The notes under the pieces were generated by a model, which worked only from the letters and a program-made list of their open reading frames with translations, had not been told where the DNA came from and did no database searches. Source: Prochlorococcus sp. AG-409-B05 (GTDB taxonomy: Bacteria > Cyanobacteriota > Cyanobacteriia > PCC-6307 > Cyanobiaceae). From it: a DNA stretch of 64,000 nt. Shown piece by piece: positions 1 through 9,800 of the stretch; position 1 is the stretch's first letter, and the number at the start of each line of letters is the position of its first letter. The stretch covers positions 1 through 64,000 of the forward strand of contig QCJK01000009.1 of NCBI GenBank assembly GCA_003216075.1. Direction: 5' to 3'. The position numbers were made by a program, and so were the translations under genes.

Positions 1-689
1 CAAGTAGTCTTGGAATTCAAATTTCACTTAGTGTTAATGGTTTTTTGAAGCCTAATCAGTCTCATTGGAAAAAAGATGGACTTCAAGGAGGAGATATACT
101 TCTTTTGAGTAGAAGCTTAGGAACGGGAGTAATATTTGCGGCTGCCATGGAAGGTAAGGTTAGACCAAAGTATCAAGATGCTGTTATCCAACAATTGATT
201 CAAAGTCAACATCCTTTGCTTAAATCACTTCTGTTAATAAACGAAAATAGTAACAGCAATGAAACAATCAATGCTTGCACTGATGTAACTGGTTTTGGGC
301 TTTTAGGGCATATTGGTGAGATGCTAGATGCAAGTAATTCTAGGGTTAGTAATAATGGTGGAAATAGATTAAGAATTAAATTGGAAGTCGAGAATATCCC
401 TATTTTAGAAGGGGCTTTAGAGCTTTTTGAGGCTGGTTTTTGTAGCACTTTAAGTGCTGAGAACAAAAGAGCATTGCAATTTTTAGAATTGCATGATCAT
501 TCATATCCTCAAGTAGAACTTATATTAGGACAAATACCAATGGACAGTACTGAATATCTAAAAATATTAGAGCTTATAGTTGACCCACAAACTTGTGGAC
601 CTTTATTGGTTTCTTGTTCTCCCAAGGCAGCTTCTAAATTACTTGCTCAGGGAGCTTGGCATAAAATAGGATTGGTTGATACCATTTAA
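1..689 (+). CDS. selD: SelD-type selenide, water dikinase domain, 5' end cut by the window
   Basis: The reading frame is already open at base 3, so the N-terminal part lies outside the window; TTG at 45 is only an internal codon. What remains is the C-terminal half of the SelD/AIR-synthase-like fold: a glycine-rich LGTGVIFAAAM segment, the TDVTGFGLLGHIGEM motif and a terminal DPQTCGPLL segment. SelD makes selenophosphate from selenide and ATP. The family consensus at the last motif is DPQTSGGLL, so Ser and Gly are replaced by Cys and Pro here. In many cyanobacteria this domain is the C-terminal half of a protein with an N-terminal NAD(P)H-dehydrogenase-like domain; whether that holds here cannot be seen. 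The gene ends 41 bases before the convergent CCA-adding enzyme gene. Confidence 0.8.
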   Translation, partial: SSLGIQISLSVNGFLKPNQSHWKKDGLQGGDILLLSRSLGTGVIFAAAMEGKVRPKYQDAVIQQLIQSQHPLLKSLLLINENSNSNETINACTDVTGFGLLGHIGEMLDASNSRVSNNGGNRLRIKLEVENIPILEGALELFEAGFCSTLSAENKRALQFLELHDHSYPQVELILGQIPMDSTEYLKILELIVDPQTCGPLLVSCSPKAASKLLAQGAWHKIGLVDTI

Positions 690-730
690 TTATTTTATAG
701 TGAGCAAATTTTGCTTCTAGTTAATATCTA

Positions 731-2011
731 TTAATGGTATTCTTTGTCAATTTTCTCAAGCCTTAGTCTGTTTAATTCAGTTCCAAGTTCGGGTCCCTCT
801 TGCCATCCATTTTTTATAAGCTCTTTGGCTGATATAGGAGATTCAATCATTCTCCATCGTCCCCACCATCTGAGTAATTCTTTCCATTTTGGAATACCTA
901 AGCTGATTGTAAGTGCTACTGATTCTGGATGAAAACTAGCTGCAATTTCAAGTTCATGAACCCATTTGGATGGCAGCCATTTTTCATCTTTATCTAATCT
1001 ATTTCTCAAAGAAATAAACTTTTTCAGATCCAGACTTTCCGAAAGTAGTTTTTGTTGATGCAAAGGAAGTCTAAGCCTTTTAGCAAGGGCAAGTGAATCT
1101 GTTGCGCCTGCAATGAATGCTGTGAGTGGGTCTACTCCTAATCGAGTTGCCCATTTCAACCTGCGGTTCCAAGTTTTGTCTGATTGCAGGCCTTGATCAA
1201 GTAATAGAAGAGCTCCCCATCTTTGGAGAAGAGTTAATCCTACTTCCCATTGTTCTTTCTTAATCAGGAGTTCCAATTCCTGTCTAAGTCTTGTGGAAAG
1301 AGCTGATGGAGCCTTTTCACTCGGCTCTCCATGTTTCCAGCTCCAAGGCCAATTTTTCAATGTATCTCTTACTTGCTGAAGAGAAGTTTTTGACAATTCA
1401 AAGTTGAGCCTAGAGGCATAACGTGCCCCCCTAATTATTCGTGTGGGATCTTCTGCCACACTATTTGAATGTATGAATTCAAGTTGGCGGTTGGTAAGTG
1501 CATTTCTTCCATTAAATGGATCTAACACACAACTACTTGTCAAGTCTAGTGCGATTGAATTAACTGTGAAGTCTCTTCGTGCCAAGTCTTCTTCTAGCTT
1601 GGCAGGTTGAACATGAGGATTTTCGCCAAGAGCAAAGTATGTTTCAACTCTTGCACTTGCTAAATCTATAAGATAACCATCAAGGCTTATCTCTGCAGTG
1701 TTGTACTCATTGTGCAGACGTAATTGTGGTAGTCGGTCTAATCCTAGTCTCCTTTGTAAAGTCTCAGCTAATTTTATTGCTGATCCCTGTAAGACAAGAT
1801 CTATATCATTTTGTTTTTTTGATTTGTAATTTTGAGTTTGCCTTAAGAGTCCATCTCTAACTGCTCCTCCTACTATTGCGAGACGATCAATGCCGATTTC
1901 ACTTGCAACATCTTTGATCAACATAATGACTTCTATTGGCAAATTGTGCCAATCAAGTTTATTATTTTCCTTGATTAATTTCTTCATTCGAGGTTGCTCA
2001 TCGGTTGCCAA
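731..2011 (-). CDS. cca: CCA-adding tRNA nucleotidyltransferase / poly(A) polymerase family protein
   Basis: Class II nucleotidyltransferase that builds or repairs the 3' CCA end of tRNAs. Visible motifs: the IVGGAVRDGLL glycine-rich segment near residue 45, the NDIDLV metal-binding acidic pair near 70, RRDFTVNSIALDL near 145, DPFNGRNAL near 165 and the ARYASRLNF segment near 200, followed by an alpha-helical tRNA-binding region. At 426 residues it is of usual family length. The first ATG is used; an internal Met at residue 9 (MKKLIKEN) is an alternative start. It lies 17 bases downstream of uvrD on the same strand, so the two are probably cotranscribed. Bacterial CCA enzymes and poly(A) polymerases share this fold, so specificity is inferred. 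Confidence 0.9.
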   Translation of the reverse strand: MATDEQPRMKKLIKENNKLDWHNLPIEVIMLIKDVASEIGIDRLAIVGGAVRDGLLRQTQNYKSKKQNDIDLVLQGSAIKLAETLQRRLGLDRLPQLRLHNEYNTAEISLDGYLIDLASARVETYFALGENPHVQPAKLEEDLARRDFTVNSIALDLTSSCVLDPFNGRNALTNRQLEFIHSNSVAEDPTRIIRGARYASRLNFELSKTSLQQVRDTLKNWPWSWKHGEPSEKAPSALSTRLRQELELLIKKEQWEVGLTLLQRWGALLLLDQGLQSDKTWNRRLKWATRLGVDPLTAFIAGATDSLALAKRLRLPLHQQKLLSESLDLKKFISLRNRLDKDEKWLPSKWVHELEIAASFHPESVALTISLGIPKWKELLRWWGRWRMIESPISAKELIKNGWQEGPELGTELNRLRLEKIDKEYH

Positions 2012-2028
2012 TGATCATTGGAATAAGT

Positions 2029-4449
2029 TTATTGGTTTTCGTTCTCTATTGGCTTGATTGGTGCTAGACGAGGGTCAAGAATTTTGGGTCCCATTCCATT
2101 GAATTTAACTGCAATTGTCATTTTATTTCCGCTTCCAAAAGTATGAGTAATTTCTCCTTTCCCGAAATTAACATGCATGACCTGATCTCCAACAGACCAA
2201 CTTTTACTAATGCCTGGCCGATTATTGTGACGCCTTCTTATTGCATTACTTGCTCCTCTTAGAGTTGGATTATTTAGTTCTTCTTGTTCTTCTCGGTCTA
2301 TTCGGGTAAGACGTTCAAGATTATTGTTTCGTCTAATAGATATTCCACCTGTATGAGGTATATCTCCTTGCAATAACTCTGTAGGAATTTCCGATAGAAA
2401 TAATGAAGGAATGGCAGGCTCTCTTATTCCACCCCACATTCTTCGCTCACTTGCATGTGTGAGGAAGAGGCGTTCTTTTGCTCTTGTAAGTCCTACATAA
2501 CAAAGTCTTCTTTCTTCTTCGAGTGAGGCTGGATTACTTAAGGACCGATAACTTGGGAATAGTCCTTGTTCCATGCCAGCAAGGAATACAACTGGGAATT
2601 CAAGTCCTTTACTGCTGTGGAAGGTCATTAATGTAACTTTGTCTGAGTTTGTTTGTTTGTTGTCAGCATCGCTTGCTAGCGCGGCAGATGCGAGAAAACT
2701 TTCAAGGTCAGACGCTTCAGATTCTTCTTCGTATTGAAGTGCGGCATTGATAAGTTCTTGAAGATTGCGTCGACGCTCATCAGCTTCATCAGTTCCTTCC
2801 GTAATCAGCTCACTTAAGTAACCACTCTTTTCAATTACTAGTTGTGTCAATTCTGATGGATTGGATGTCTCTACTTTGTTTCTTAAACTCTCAATTAACT
2901 CATAGAATTGTAAGATTCCTTTCGCAGATCTGCCACCTAGTGAACGGACAGCATCTGAGTCACTGATTACGTCCCAAAGTGGTATAGCTAATTGACTTGC
3001 TGCATCAGTAAGCCGTTGAATAGTTGTTTTCCCAATTCCTCGTTTTGGTACATTAATTACTCTTAGAAGACTAACGCTATCAGCTGGATTAATTAGTAGT
3101 CTTAAATAGGCTAGGATATCCTTAATTTCTCTTCGGTCATAAAAACGTAAACCGCCAACAACAATATAGGGAATACTCCAGCGCACTAGAGATTCTTCTA
3201 TCGCTCTTGATTGTGCATTAGTACGATATAAGACTGCAATATCTCCCCAATTTATTTCTAAACTAGTAGATTTTAAGATACGAATTCTATGCACTATTTC
3301 TTCGGCTTCGGCAATTTCATCATCACATCTAGTTAGTTTGATTAATTCGCCAGATCCACGGGTCGCTCGCAATATTTTGTCTATCCTTTCAGTATTATTT
3401 TCGATAAGAGAGTTTGCGGCTTCTAGAATAGTCGATGTTGAGCGATAATTCTCTTCAAGCTTAACCATTGTGTTGCTAGCTTTTTTTTGCAAGTTTTCTC
3501 CAAAATCATCTTGGAAACCCATCAAGATGGTGAAGTCTGCTGCGCGAAAGCTATATATACTTTGATCAGCATCTCCTACGACAAAAACTGAACGATCCTC
3601 CCAATTGCTATATTTTCTTGGCTCATCTCCATTGGTTACTAATAATTTTATTAATTCATATTGGGTACGATTTGTATCTTGAAATTCATCAACAAGAAGG
3701 TGCTTAAAACGATTATGCCAATAGCTTCTGACATCTTGATTTTGTTTAAGTAACTGTACAGGAAGGAGTAGTAGGTCATCAAAATCAAGTGCGTTATTTG
3801 CAGCCAAGGCTTTCCTATAACGCTGATATACTTCAGCAAGGAGTTTGTTTTGATTGCCTTCAGATGCCTGTTCAACATCGGGTGGCAATAAACCTTGATT
3901 CTTTGCATTACTTATTGCCCAACGCAGTTTCTTTGGCTCAAATCTTTTAGGATCTAGTTGTAGTTCTTGAGTGACAATTTCCTTGACTAAATTTTTCGAA
4001 TCGGTTTCGTCATAAATTGAAAATTGGCGAGTCCATTTTAATCCTTCTTCATCCTTAAACTTGTCTATATCGTATCTAAGTAAGCGCGCAAAAAGAGAGT
4101 GGAAAGTGCCAATCCAGAGGTCTTTTGTTATCTCCTGATAAATGCGATTTCGGAGTTGTCCTTGGTGAGATGGATTTAAAGTATTCCAAGATTGACCTAA
4201 CTGTTTTTGAGCCAATAATTGAACTAATAGTAATTCTAATCTATCTTTCATCTCTCTTGCAGCTTTATTGGTAAAGGTCACTGCCAAAATCTGATGCGGA
4301 TCCGTTCCATACTTCCCTATTAAATGGGCAATCCGGTGAGTAAGCGCTTTCGTTTTTCCACTGCCAGCACCAGCCACCACGAGTAATGGGCCCGTGTGAT
4401 GGTCTACTGCCCTTGTTTGGGCGTCATTTAGGCCTGCGAGAAAACTCAT
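2029..4449 (-). CDS. uvrD: UvrD/PcrA-type superfamily 1 DNA helicase
   Basis: ATP-dependent 3'-5' DNA helicase for excision repair and replication restart. Helicase motifs run in order: Q-motif LNDAQTRAV, Walker A VAGAGSGKTKAL at residues 26-37, TFTNKAAREM, DFDDLL, LVDEFQDTN (Walker B), VGDADQSIYSFRAA, LEENYRST, the STSKGLEFP-like segment MTFHSSKGLEFPVVF and the VGLTRAKERL motif. The C-terminal tail carries a weakly conserved SWSVGDQVMHVNFGKG segment as in PcrA/UvrD proteins. Length (806 residues) is typical. The start ATG is followed directly by the Q-motif, which supports it. This gene forms one border of the glycan and phycoerythrin region; in the SS120-type genome the phycoerythrin cluster also lies between uvrD and metK. 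Confidence 0.96.
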   Translation of the reverse strand: MSFLAGLNDAQTRAVDHHTGPLLVVAGAGSGKTKALTHRIAHLIGKYGTDPHQILAVTFTNKAAREMKDRLELLLVQLLAQKQLGQSWNTLNPSHQGQLRNRIYQEITKDLWIGTFHSLFARLLRYDIDKFKDEEGLKWTRQFSIYDETDSKNLVKEIVTQELQLDPKRFEPKKLRWAISNAKNQGLLPPDVEQASEGNQNKLLAEVYQRYRKALAANNALDFDDLLLLPVQLLKQNQDVRSYWHNRFKHLLVDEFQDTNRTQYELIKLLVTNGDEPRKYSNWEDRSVFVVGDADQSIYSFRAADFTILMGFQDDFGENLQKKASNTMVKLEENYRSTSTILEAANSLIENNTERIDKILRATRGSGELIKLTRCDDEIAEAEEIVHRIRILKSTSLEINWGDIAVLYRTNAQSRAIEESLVRWSIPYIVVGGLRFYDRREIKDILAYLRLLINPADSVSLLRVINVPKRGIGKTTIQRLTDAASQLAIPLWDVISDSDAVRSLGGRSAKGILQFYELIESLRNKVETSNPSELTQLVIEKSGYLSELITEGTDEADERRRNLQELINAALQYEEESEASDLESFLASAALASDADNKQTNSDKVTLMTFHSSKGLEFPVVFLAGMEQGLFPSYRSLSNPASLEEERRLCYVGLTRAKERLFLTHASERRMWGGIREPAIPSLFLSEIPTELLQGDIPHTGGISIRRNNNLERLTRIDREEQEELNNPTLRGASNAIRRRHNNRPGISKSWSVGDQVMHVNFGKGEITHTFGSGNKMTIAVKFNGMGPKILDPRLAPIKPIENENQ

Positions 4450-4616
4450 CGACGCAGGATATAACCAATAACAGAAATGTCTGCAAATTTTTCGGAAGCC
4501 TTACTGAAGTTACTGTTTTTGGCATGGGGCTTAATACACCCTGCAAAGAAAATTCGATATTGAGTCTTAGGCTGAAAATATCCTGTTAAAAATTGAACTT
4601 TGAACAATTCTAGTTC

Positions 4617-5495
4617 GTGAGCATTGAGAAAAATGAAATAGCGATACTTTCAGTGGCTTATCACTCTCATAAAGCTCTGAGAGAATTATCACAAGACTTG
4701 TCACGTCAGACTTGTCAGCCAAAACAATGGCTGGTGGTAAACAATAGCCCTAGTAGCGCTAGGCCATTAATGCTGACCACGAAATGTCCTGTTAGCGTCA
4801 TTTCTGGTGAAGAGGGTGATGGATTTGCTCGTGGTTGTAATCGTGGGTTGGATGAATTACATCGCTTAGGTTGGAAGGGATGGGTTTGGTTGTTAAATCC
4901 AGATACAGCTCTACCTGAAATAGATATCTTTGAAAAGCTAGTGAAAGAATTAGGTGCTTTATCTGATCAAGCTCTTGTCGGGACTGTCGTTAACGACATT
5001 AATGGGAATCTTGAAAAGAGTGCAGGATGGATTGATCCTGGTTTGGATTTTCGTCGCAGGAAAGTTACCAAAAGCATCTTTCAAAAGTTTAATAAGAACC
5101 CCGTGCTTGTTGATTGGATTAGTGGATGCAGCATGATTTTTAAACCAACTGCTCATGAAATCGAACCGCGATTTGACGCTTCTATGCCGTTGTATTACGA
5201 AGATGTTGATCTTTGTCTAAGATTAGGTCATTTAGGGGTACAAATTTTTTGGCTTCCTTCAATCGCAATCTCTCATAGTCGTGGTTTTGGAAGTGAAACA
5301 CCTTATACAAGACGACTACGCTTATCAAGCTGCAGTTATATTCGCTTTTTGCAAAGACATCGACCTGGATTAGTTCTTCTCTTAAGAACTATACGGTTGA
5401 TAATTAATGCTTTAGTAAAATTACCTTTGTTTCCTAGTCGTAGCTTTGCTGTCTTGCAAGGTTGTTTTGACGCTTTTTGTAACCCTATTGCGTGA
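4617..5495 (+). CDS. Family 2 glycosyltransferase
   Basis: Probable inverting GT-A glycosyltransferase that adds a sugar from a nucleotide donor, in the style of rhamnosyltransferases of cell-surface glycans. The N-terminus has the GT2 beginning IAILSVAYHSH, then a WLVVNNSP segment, the FARGCNRG motif near residue 78 and a WLLNPDTAL segment carrying the DxD-like metal site. A later PLYYEDVDLCLRLG segment matches the ED acid/base region of the family. The start is GTG at 4617. The last four bases (GTGA) overlap the start of the next gene, indicating translational coupling. Donor and acceptor sugars are unknown. Confidence 0.85.
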   Translation: MSIEKNEIAILSVAYHSHKALRELSQDLSRQTCQPKQWLVVNNSPSSARPLMLTTKCPVSVISGEEGDGFARGCNRGLDELHRLGWKGWVWLLNPDTALPEIDIFEKLVKELGALSDQALVGTVVNDINGNLEKSAGWIDPGLDFRRRKVTKSIFQKFNKNPVLVDWISGCSMIFKPTAHEIEPRFDASMPLYYEDVDLCLRLGHLGVQIFWLPSIAISHSRGFGSETPYTRRLRLSSCSYIRFLQRHRPGLVLLLRTIRLIINALVKLPLFPSRSFAVLQGCFDAFCNPIA

Positions 5496-6571
5496 TTACT
5501 TCAGTGCCTCTAGCTCTTTTTAATGGCACTTGTTTAGGTACTAAGCCTACAGGTATTGGTGTAGTTGCTCGTGATTTGATTGATTCACTGGACCCTGATT
5601 TAGTCCAACTATTAGATCCACTTGGAGGATCACGTCTTGGGAGTATTCCTATACCATCAAATGTAATGCCCGAATTTGGCAATAGAGGCCATGTTCGTCG
5701 TCTTTTTTGGACGCAACAAAGGATTCCAAGTTTGCTTAAGCAAACAGGTGCACAATTATTGCTTTCTCCAGTACCAGAAGCTCCTTTATTTAGAGGAGTG
5801 CGCTCTGTCGTTTTAGCTCATGATCTTTTGCCATTGCGGCACCCGCAGCCAACTCCTCTTTTGGCTTATCATTTGACTTATGTGCCACTAGTTCTACATA
5901 GGGCGGTTCGTGTTCTATGTAATTCAGATGCGACGGCAAGAGAGTTACATAGTCGTTTAGGCATTCCAGTGAAGAAGTTGATAACAATTCCATTAGGTTT
6001 TAACCCTAAGAATCTTTACCCAATGGAATGTTCAAGAGAAGGATATTTTTTGGTTTTAGGTCGCCATGACCCACATAAAAATATTGCTAGAGTTTTGTAT
6101 GCGTTTTCATTACTTAAGGAAACTACTATTCAATTATGGTTTGTAGGTCCTGAAGATCGAAGATATACGCCAAATTTGAAGAGGATCGCTTTTGAGCTTG
6201 GGATTTCTAATCGGTGTAAATGGATTCCTTGGGCTACAGATCAAGAAAGATTGGAATTGTTGAATAGATGCCAGGCTTTGATAATCGCAAGTCTATGGGA
6301 AGGGTTTGGTTTGCCTGCATTGGAAGCCATGGCATGTAATACCCCAGTCATTGCATCGGATAGTGGGGCGATACCAGAAGTAGTTGCAGATGCTGGTCTA
6401 ATGATTAACCCTAAAGACCCTGTAACTATTGCGGATGCAATGAGACAGGTCATTATTGATAGAGCGTTAACAAGAAATCTCGTTAACAATGGCAAGGAAC
6501 GTATAAAAAGTTTTACTTGGGCAAAAGCTGCCAAGAAAGTTGAAATAGTTTTGAAAGATATAGCGCGTTAG
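5492..6571 (+). CDS. Family 4 (group 1) glycosyltransferase
   Basis: Retaining GT-B glycosyltransferase probably acting after the preceding GT2 enzyme in surface polysaccharide assembly. The C-terminal nucleotide-binding half shows LGRHDPHKNIARVL near residue 185, WIPWATDQERLELLNRC, and the signature SLWEGFGLPALEAMACNTPVI with the EX7E acidic pair, then GAIPEVVADAG. The N-terminal half is weakly conserved and starts from a GTG that overlaps the stop of the upstream gene by four bases. Length (359 residues) is normal. The two transferases form an operon pointing toward the polymerase-like gene. Confidence 0.88.
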   Translation: MITSVPLALFNGTCLGTKPTGIGVVARDLIDSLDPDLVQLLDPLGGSRLGSIPIPSNVMPEFGNRGHVRRLFWTQQRIPSLLKQTGAQLLLSPVPEAPLFRGVRSVVLAHDLLPLRHPQPTPLLAYHLTYVPLVLHRAVRVLCNSDATARELHSRLGIPVKKLITIPLGFNPKNLYPMECSREGYFLVLGRHDPHKNIARVLYAFSLLKETTIQLWFVGPEDRRYTPNLKRIAFELGISNRCKWIPWATDQERLELLNRCQALIIASLWEGFGLPALEAMACNTPVIASDSGAIPEVVADAGLMINPKDPVTIADAMRQVIIDRALTRNLVNNGKERIKSFTWAKAAKKVEIVLKDIAR

Positions 6572-6667
6572 TGTTATATCTTTACGCGATGAATTCATGA
6601 TTGAGTGATTATTGGTAGGTTTTAATAATGAAATTTGATTGTATTGATATTTTTTTAATATATAGAG

Positions 6668-7909
6668 TTGAGATGTAGAGTTGCTATTATTTGGATAGTA
6701 AACCCTACTGTTTTGCGTAGAAGCACCCACCCTGTCTTAGCACTGGATTGGAAGCTGCCAGTCTTGATTTTTTTTCTTTACGCCTTTTGTTGTTACTTAT
6801 ACAATTTTTATGTGTTTGTTCCAGGTACAATTTCAATCAAAGGGCTTGTTATATTCTTGTTGCCATATTTAGGGGCTTCTTCAGCCCTTTACTTGCATCG
6901 AGATAAGCCACTTTTTTTTGATCCGCCGGCGAATGAACATGATCCAATTGCTTCTATAAGCGCTAGTTTCATTTTTCTATTAGTTTCTAGACTGATACCG
7001 CTAATATTCCTACTCCAATTAATTACATGGATATATATATTTAACTTTGTTGATAGTGCAGGAAATGTTGCAGAATTCTTTTCTTTGCTTAGAGATGCTT
7101 CTATAGGAATGAATAGTCTTGTTCCTATTTGGCTGAGTTATCCAAACGGGCTGTGTTTTGCATCATTTTGTTTGGCTTTTGGTTGTTATAGATATTCGAG
7201 ATCTACTCGGTGTTTGATTCTTTTAGCTATATCAGTTCTAAGTATATTTTTAAATGACCTTCAGACATCAGGAAGAGCTGGTATGGTTTTTGTGGTTTTT
7301 GCTTTTTTGTCCGTTGCATTTTGGGACTGGAGAGCGAATAAAAGGAGCCCTTTGGCAATGGGCTTGGGTGTAGTGTTTATTTCTATTTTTACGCAACTTC
7401 CTAAAGTCTTACGAGATGGTTCTCAAACCATTCCTGAATTATACGAAGTTTTCCAGGGAGTCATTAGATATTGTTTTTCTTATCTAAACACTTTGACCGA
7501 ACTTCTGAATAGACTTCCAGAGCCTAATTTTATTGGCCAAAGAACTTTTCTGCCGATCTTTAACCTTGCCTCAAGATTTAATTTTCCTCTGGAAAGATCT
7601 GCAATTCATTCAATAGAAAGAAGTCAGATTTGGGGATTTAATAATTATACGATGGCGGGAGAGTTTATTAGAGACTTTTCATATTTTGGTTGTTTTATTG
7701 TTCCATTTTTAATAGCTTCTATTTTGATTCTATTTGCTTCTAGGTCGTCAAGGGTTTTGAACATTGCCATTTCAATATTCTTTTCAAGTTGGCTAATTTA
7801 TGGAAGTATTACTAATATCTTTATGTTTGGTGGTTTTTTCATTTCAATTAGTTTCCTATTTGCTTTGACTTGTATAGAGAAAATATATCACTACAGATTT
7901 AAATCATAG
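6668..7909 (+). CDS. Wzy-like polysaccharide polymerase, multi-spanning membrane protein
   Basis: Integral membrane protein with about ten hydrophobic segments, beginning with LPVLIFFLYAFCCYLYNF. Its C-terminal region carries a YTMAGEFIRDFSYFGCFIVP segment typical of oligosaccharide repeat-unit polymerases, and a mid-protein TSGRAGMVF motif recalls the same family. It would join lipid-linked repeats on the outer face of the plasma membrane. The first usable start is TTG at 6668 with no clear ribosome site; TTG at 6713 is another option, so the N-terminus is uncertain. Function is inferred from topology, the short motif and the neighbouring glycosyltransferases and exporter. An O-antigen-ligase-like role is the main alternative. 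Confidence 0.68.
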   Translation: MRCRVAIIWIVNPTVLRRSTHPVLALDWKLPVLIFFLYAFCCYLYNFYVFVPGTISIKGLVIFLLPYLGASSALYLHRDKPLFFDPPANEHDPIASISASFIFLLVSRLIPLIFLLQLITWIYIFNFVDSAGNVAEFFSLLRDASIGMNSLVPIWLSYPNGLCFASFCLAFGCYRYSRSTRCLILLAISVLSIFLNDLQTSGRAGMVFVVFAFLSVAFWDWRANKRSPLAMGLGVVFISIFTQLPKVLRDGSQTIPELYEVFQGVIRYCFSYLNTLTELLNRLPEPNFIGQRTFLPIFNLASRFNFPLERSAIHSIERSQIWGFNNYTMAGEFIRDFSYFGCFIVPFLIASILILFASRSSRVLNIAISIFFSSWLIYGSITNIFMFGGFFISISFLFALTCIEKIYHYRFKS

Positions 7910-7961
7910 TATATAATTTGTGCAGATAAATAACCTTCAGATATAAAAACATTGTAATTTT

Positions 7962-9800
7962 TTAATCTGAGGCAGAGCGCTCAAGGGCTGCAAGATCTCG
8001 AAAGGTTTTAGATGATTCAATTAGTTCATCAAATCTTCCATAAGCTTTTATGCCGCAATCTTCAAATTCGTAAATACAATCACAACGTTTAATAGTGCTA
8101 ATTCTGTGAGCGATCACCAAAGTTGTACATCTTCTACCTAGCACCTGAAGAGCTTCTATTAAGTCAAGTTCTGTTCGATTATCTAGAGCACTAGTAGCTT
8201 CATCCAAGACAAGAAATTTTGCATCTCTATAAAATGCCCTAGCCAGGCCAAGTCGTTGTCTTTGTCCTCCTGATAATTGAACACCATTTTCACCAAATGG
8301 TGTATATAGACCATAGGGCAGTTCACTAACGAAATCTGCCAATTGAGCTGATTCAAGTGCATCCCAAATCCTGTCAGGCTCGACAAGTTCTTCTTCCACG
8401 CCAAATGCAATATTCTCTATTACATTCGCATTTAAAAGGTTTATTGACTGTGGGACATGTGCGCAATTAACTTGCCATGCAGGTAAATCTAGTGGAGTAA
8501 CAGCAACTCCATCAAGTTCTAAGTTGCCTTTTTGTGGATGAAGTAGACCTAATAGAAGATTAGCAGTAGTTGATTTGCCACTTCCAGTTCGTCCTACTAA
8601 AGCCAACCTTGCACCAACTGGTATATTTAAATTTAGATTATCAACTATCCAGGGTGCCTCTGAATGATATCTATAACTAACTCCTTTCAGGCTAATTGTA
8701 TGCCTTGGAGAAATACCTTCTGGACTAGGGACTCCATTTGAAGCGAGCGTCGGTTTTAAAGATGATAATTTGAGTACTTCTAAAAGCTCACTGACATGAG
8801 GCAACCCACCGCGCAGTTGAGTAATTGATCTAAAAATATCTTGCAATGGTGGAGTAAGTCTTAGTGCTGCTACTGCAACAGTTGCTAGAAAAGGAACGAT
8901 GCCTCTAATTCTTTCAGGATCACCACTAATTAGAGCAGGTAGAGCACCTACTGCAAAAATCATTGAAATTCCGAATGGCTCTATAAGAATCCTAGGTATT
9001 TCTGGTAAAAGCTCACTAACCCATATGTAGCGCTGTGTTGATCTTATGGTGGTGTTAAATTTATGGTTGAAATATGGTTGAGTTTGACTTAGTTCAATAT
9101 CAGAAAATGCACCAAGGGTTTCAAGAAGTAAGCCAGATGATTTTTGTTCATTACGGAGCCTACCTTTTGCCGAATGCCTTAAATAGGGTGTTGCGATAAG
9201 AGATATTGTGAGATAGGCAATAACCAAAGATATAATCAAGCCAACAGATAGTAATTTACCAATAAAAACAATACCTAAAGAAAGAAAAAGTACAGATGGT
9301 ATTGCACTTAGCATTAAGAGAAATGGTATGACAGTAGATTCTGCTACTCTTCTTGCATTGCTCAATAAAAGAGCTGAAAACTTACTCCTTCCTTGATCTA
9401 AATGATATGAATAATTTTGTAAAAGAAGTTTAGAATGTAATAGACTAGATATATCTCCCCAAACTTGTGCAGTAAGTCTATATTGAACAAATCTCAATGA
9501 GATCTTAGTTGCTGAAGCAAGCCAAGCCAGAATTATAAAAATGCCAATAAGCCATAGGCTTTGATCTACGCCATCACCAGAAAAGATTCTGGGCCCAGGG
9601 AAAAGGTTGACCAGTTTTGTCCCAACCAGTGCACCCATGAGGCGGCCCACAACCGCAATTGATGCCAGATCAATGATGCCAGGGAGCATCGAGATCGGTA
9701 TCAATATTAATAATGTGCGGAAACGTCTTTTAGGGAGATAGGCGAGAAGTCGCCTTAACTCAGAGATCGTTTCGCTGCGGATCCAAGAAACAGCAGCCAA
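7962..9800 (-). CDS. ABC transporter, fused permease-ATPase, PglK/MsbA-like
   Basis: Half-transporter with six N-terminal membrane helices (residues 30-330) and a C-terminal ATPase domain. The ATPase shows Walker A LVGRTGSGKSTTANLL, signature LSGGQRQRLGLARAFY, Walker B FLVLDEATSALD and switch His in VIAHRIST. Length (612 residues) fits exporters of lipid-linked oligosaccharides (PglK), lipid A (MsbA) or peptides. Position beside two glycosyltransferases and a Wzy-like gene suggests it flips a glycolipid, but it is transcribed convergently with them, so it has its own promoter in the 9801-10187 gap. Substrate is inferred only from context. Confidence 0.85.
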   Translation of the reverse strand: MAAVSWIRSETISELRRLLAYLPKRRFRTLLILIPISMLPGIIDLASIAVVGRLMGALVGTKLVNLFPGPRIFSGDGVDQSLWLIGIFIILAWLASATKISLRFVQYRLTAQVWGDISSLLHSKLLLQNYSYHLDQGRSKFSALLLSNARRVAESTVIPFLLMLSAIPSVLFLSLGIVFIGKLLSVGLIISLVIAYLTISLIATPYLRHSAKGRLRNEQKSSGLLLETLGAFSDIELSQTQPYFNHKFNTTIRSTQRYIWVSELLPEIPRILIEPFGISMIFAVGALPALISGDPERIRGIVPFLATVAVAALRLTPPLQDIFRSITQLRGGLPHVSELLEVLKLSSLKPTLASNGVPSPEGISPRHTISLKGVSYRYHSEAPWIVDNLNLNIPVGARLALVGRTGSGKSTTANLLLGLLHPQKGNLELDGVAVTPLDLPAWQVNCAHVPQSINLLNANVIENIAFGVEEELVEPDRIWDALESAQLADFVSELPYGLYTPFGENGVQLSGGQRQRLGLARAFYRDAKFLVLDEATSALDNRTELDLIEALQVLGRRCTTLVIAHRISTIKRCDCIYEFEDCGIKAYGRFDELIESSKTFRDLAALERSASD

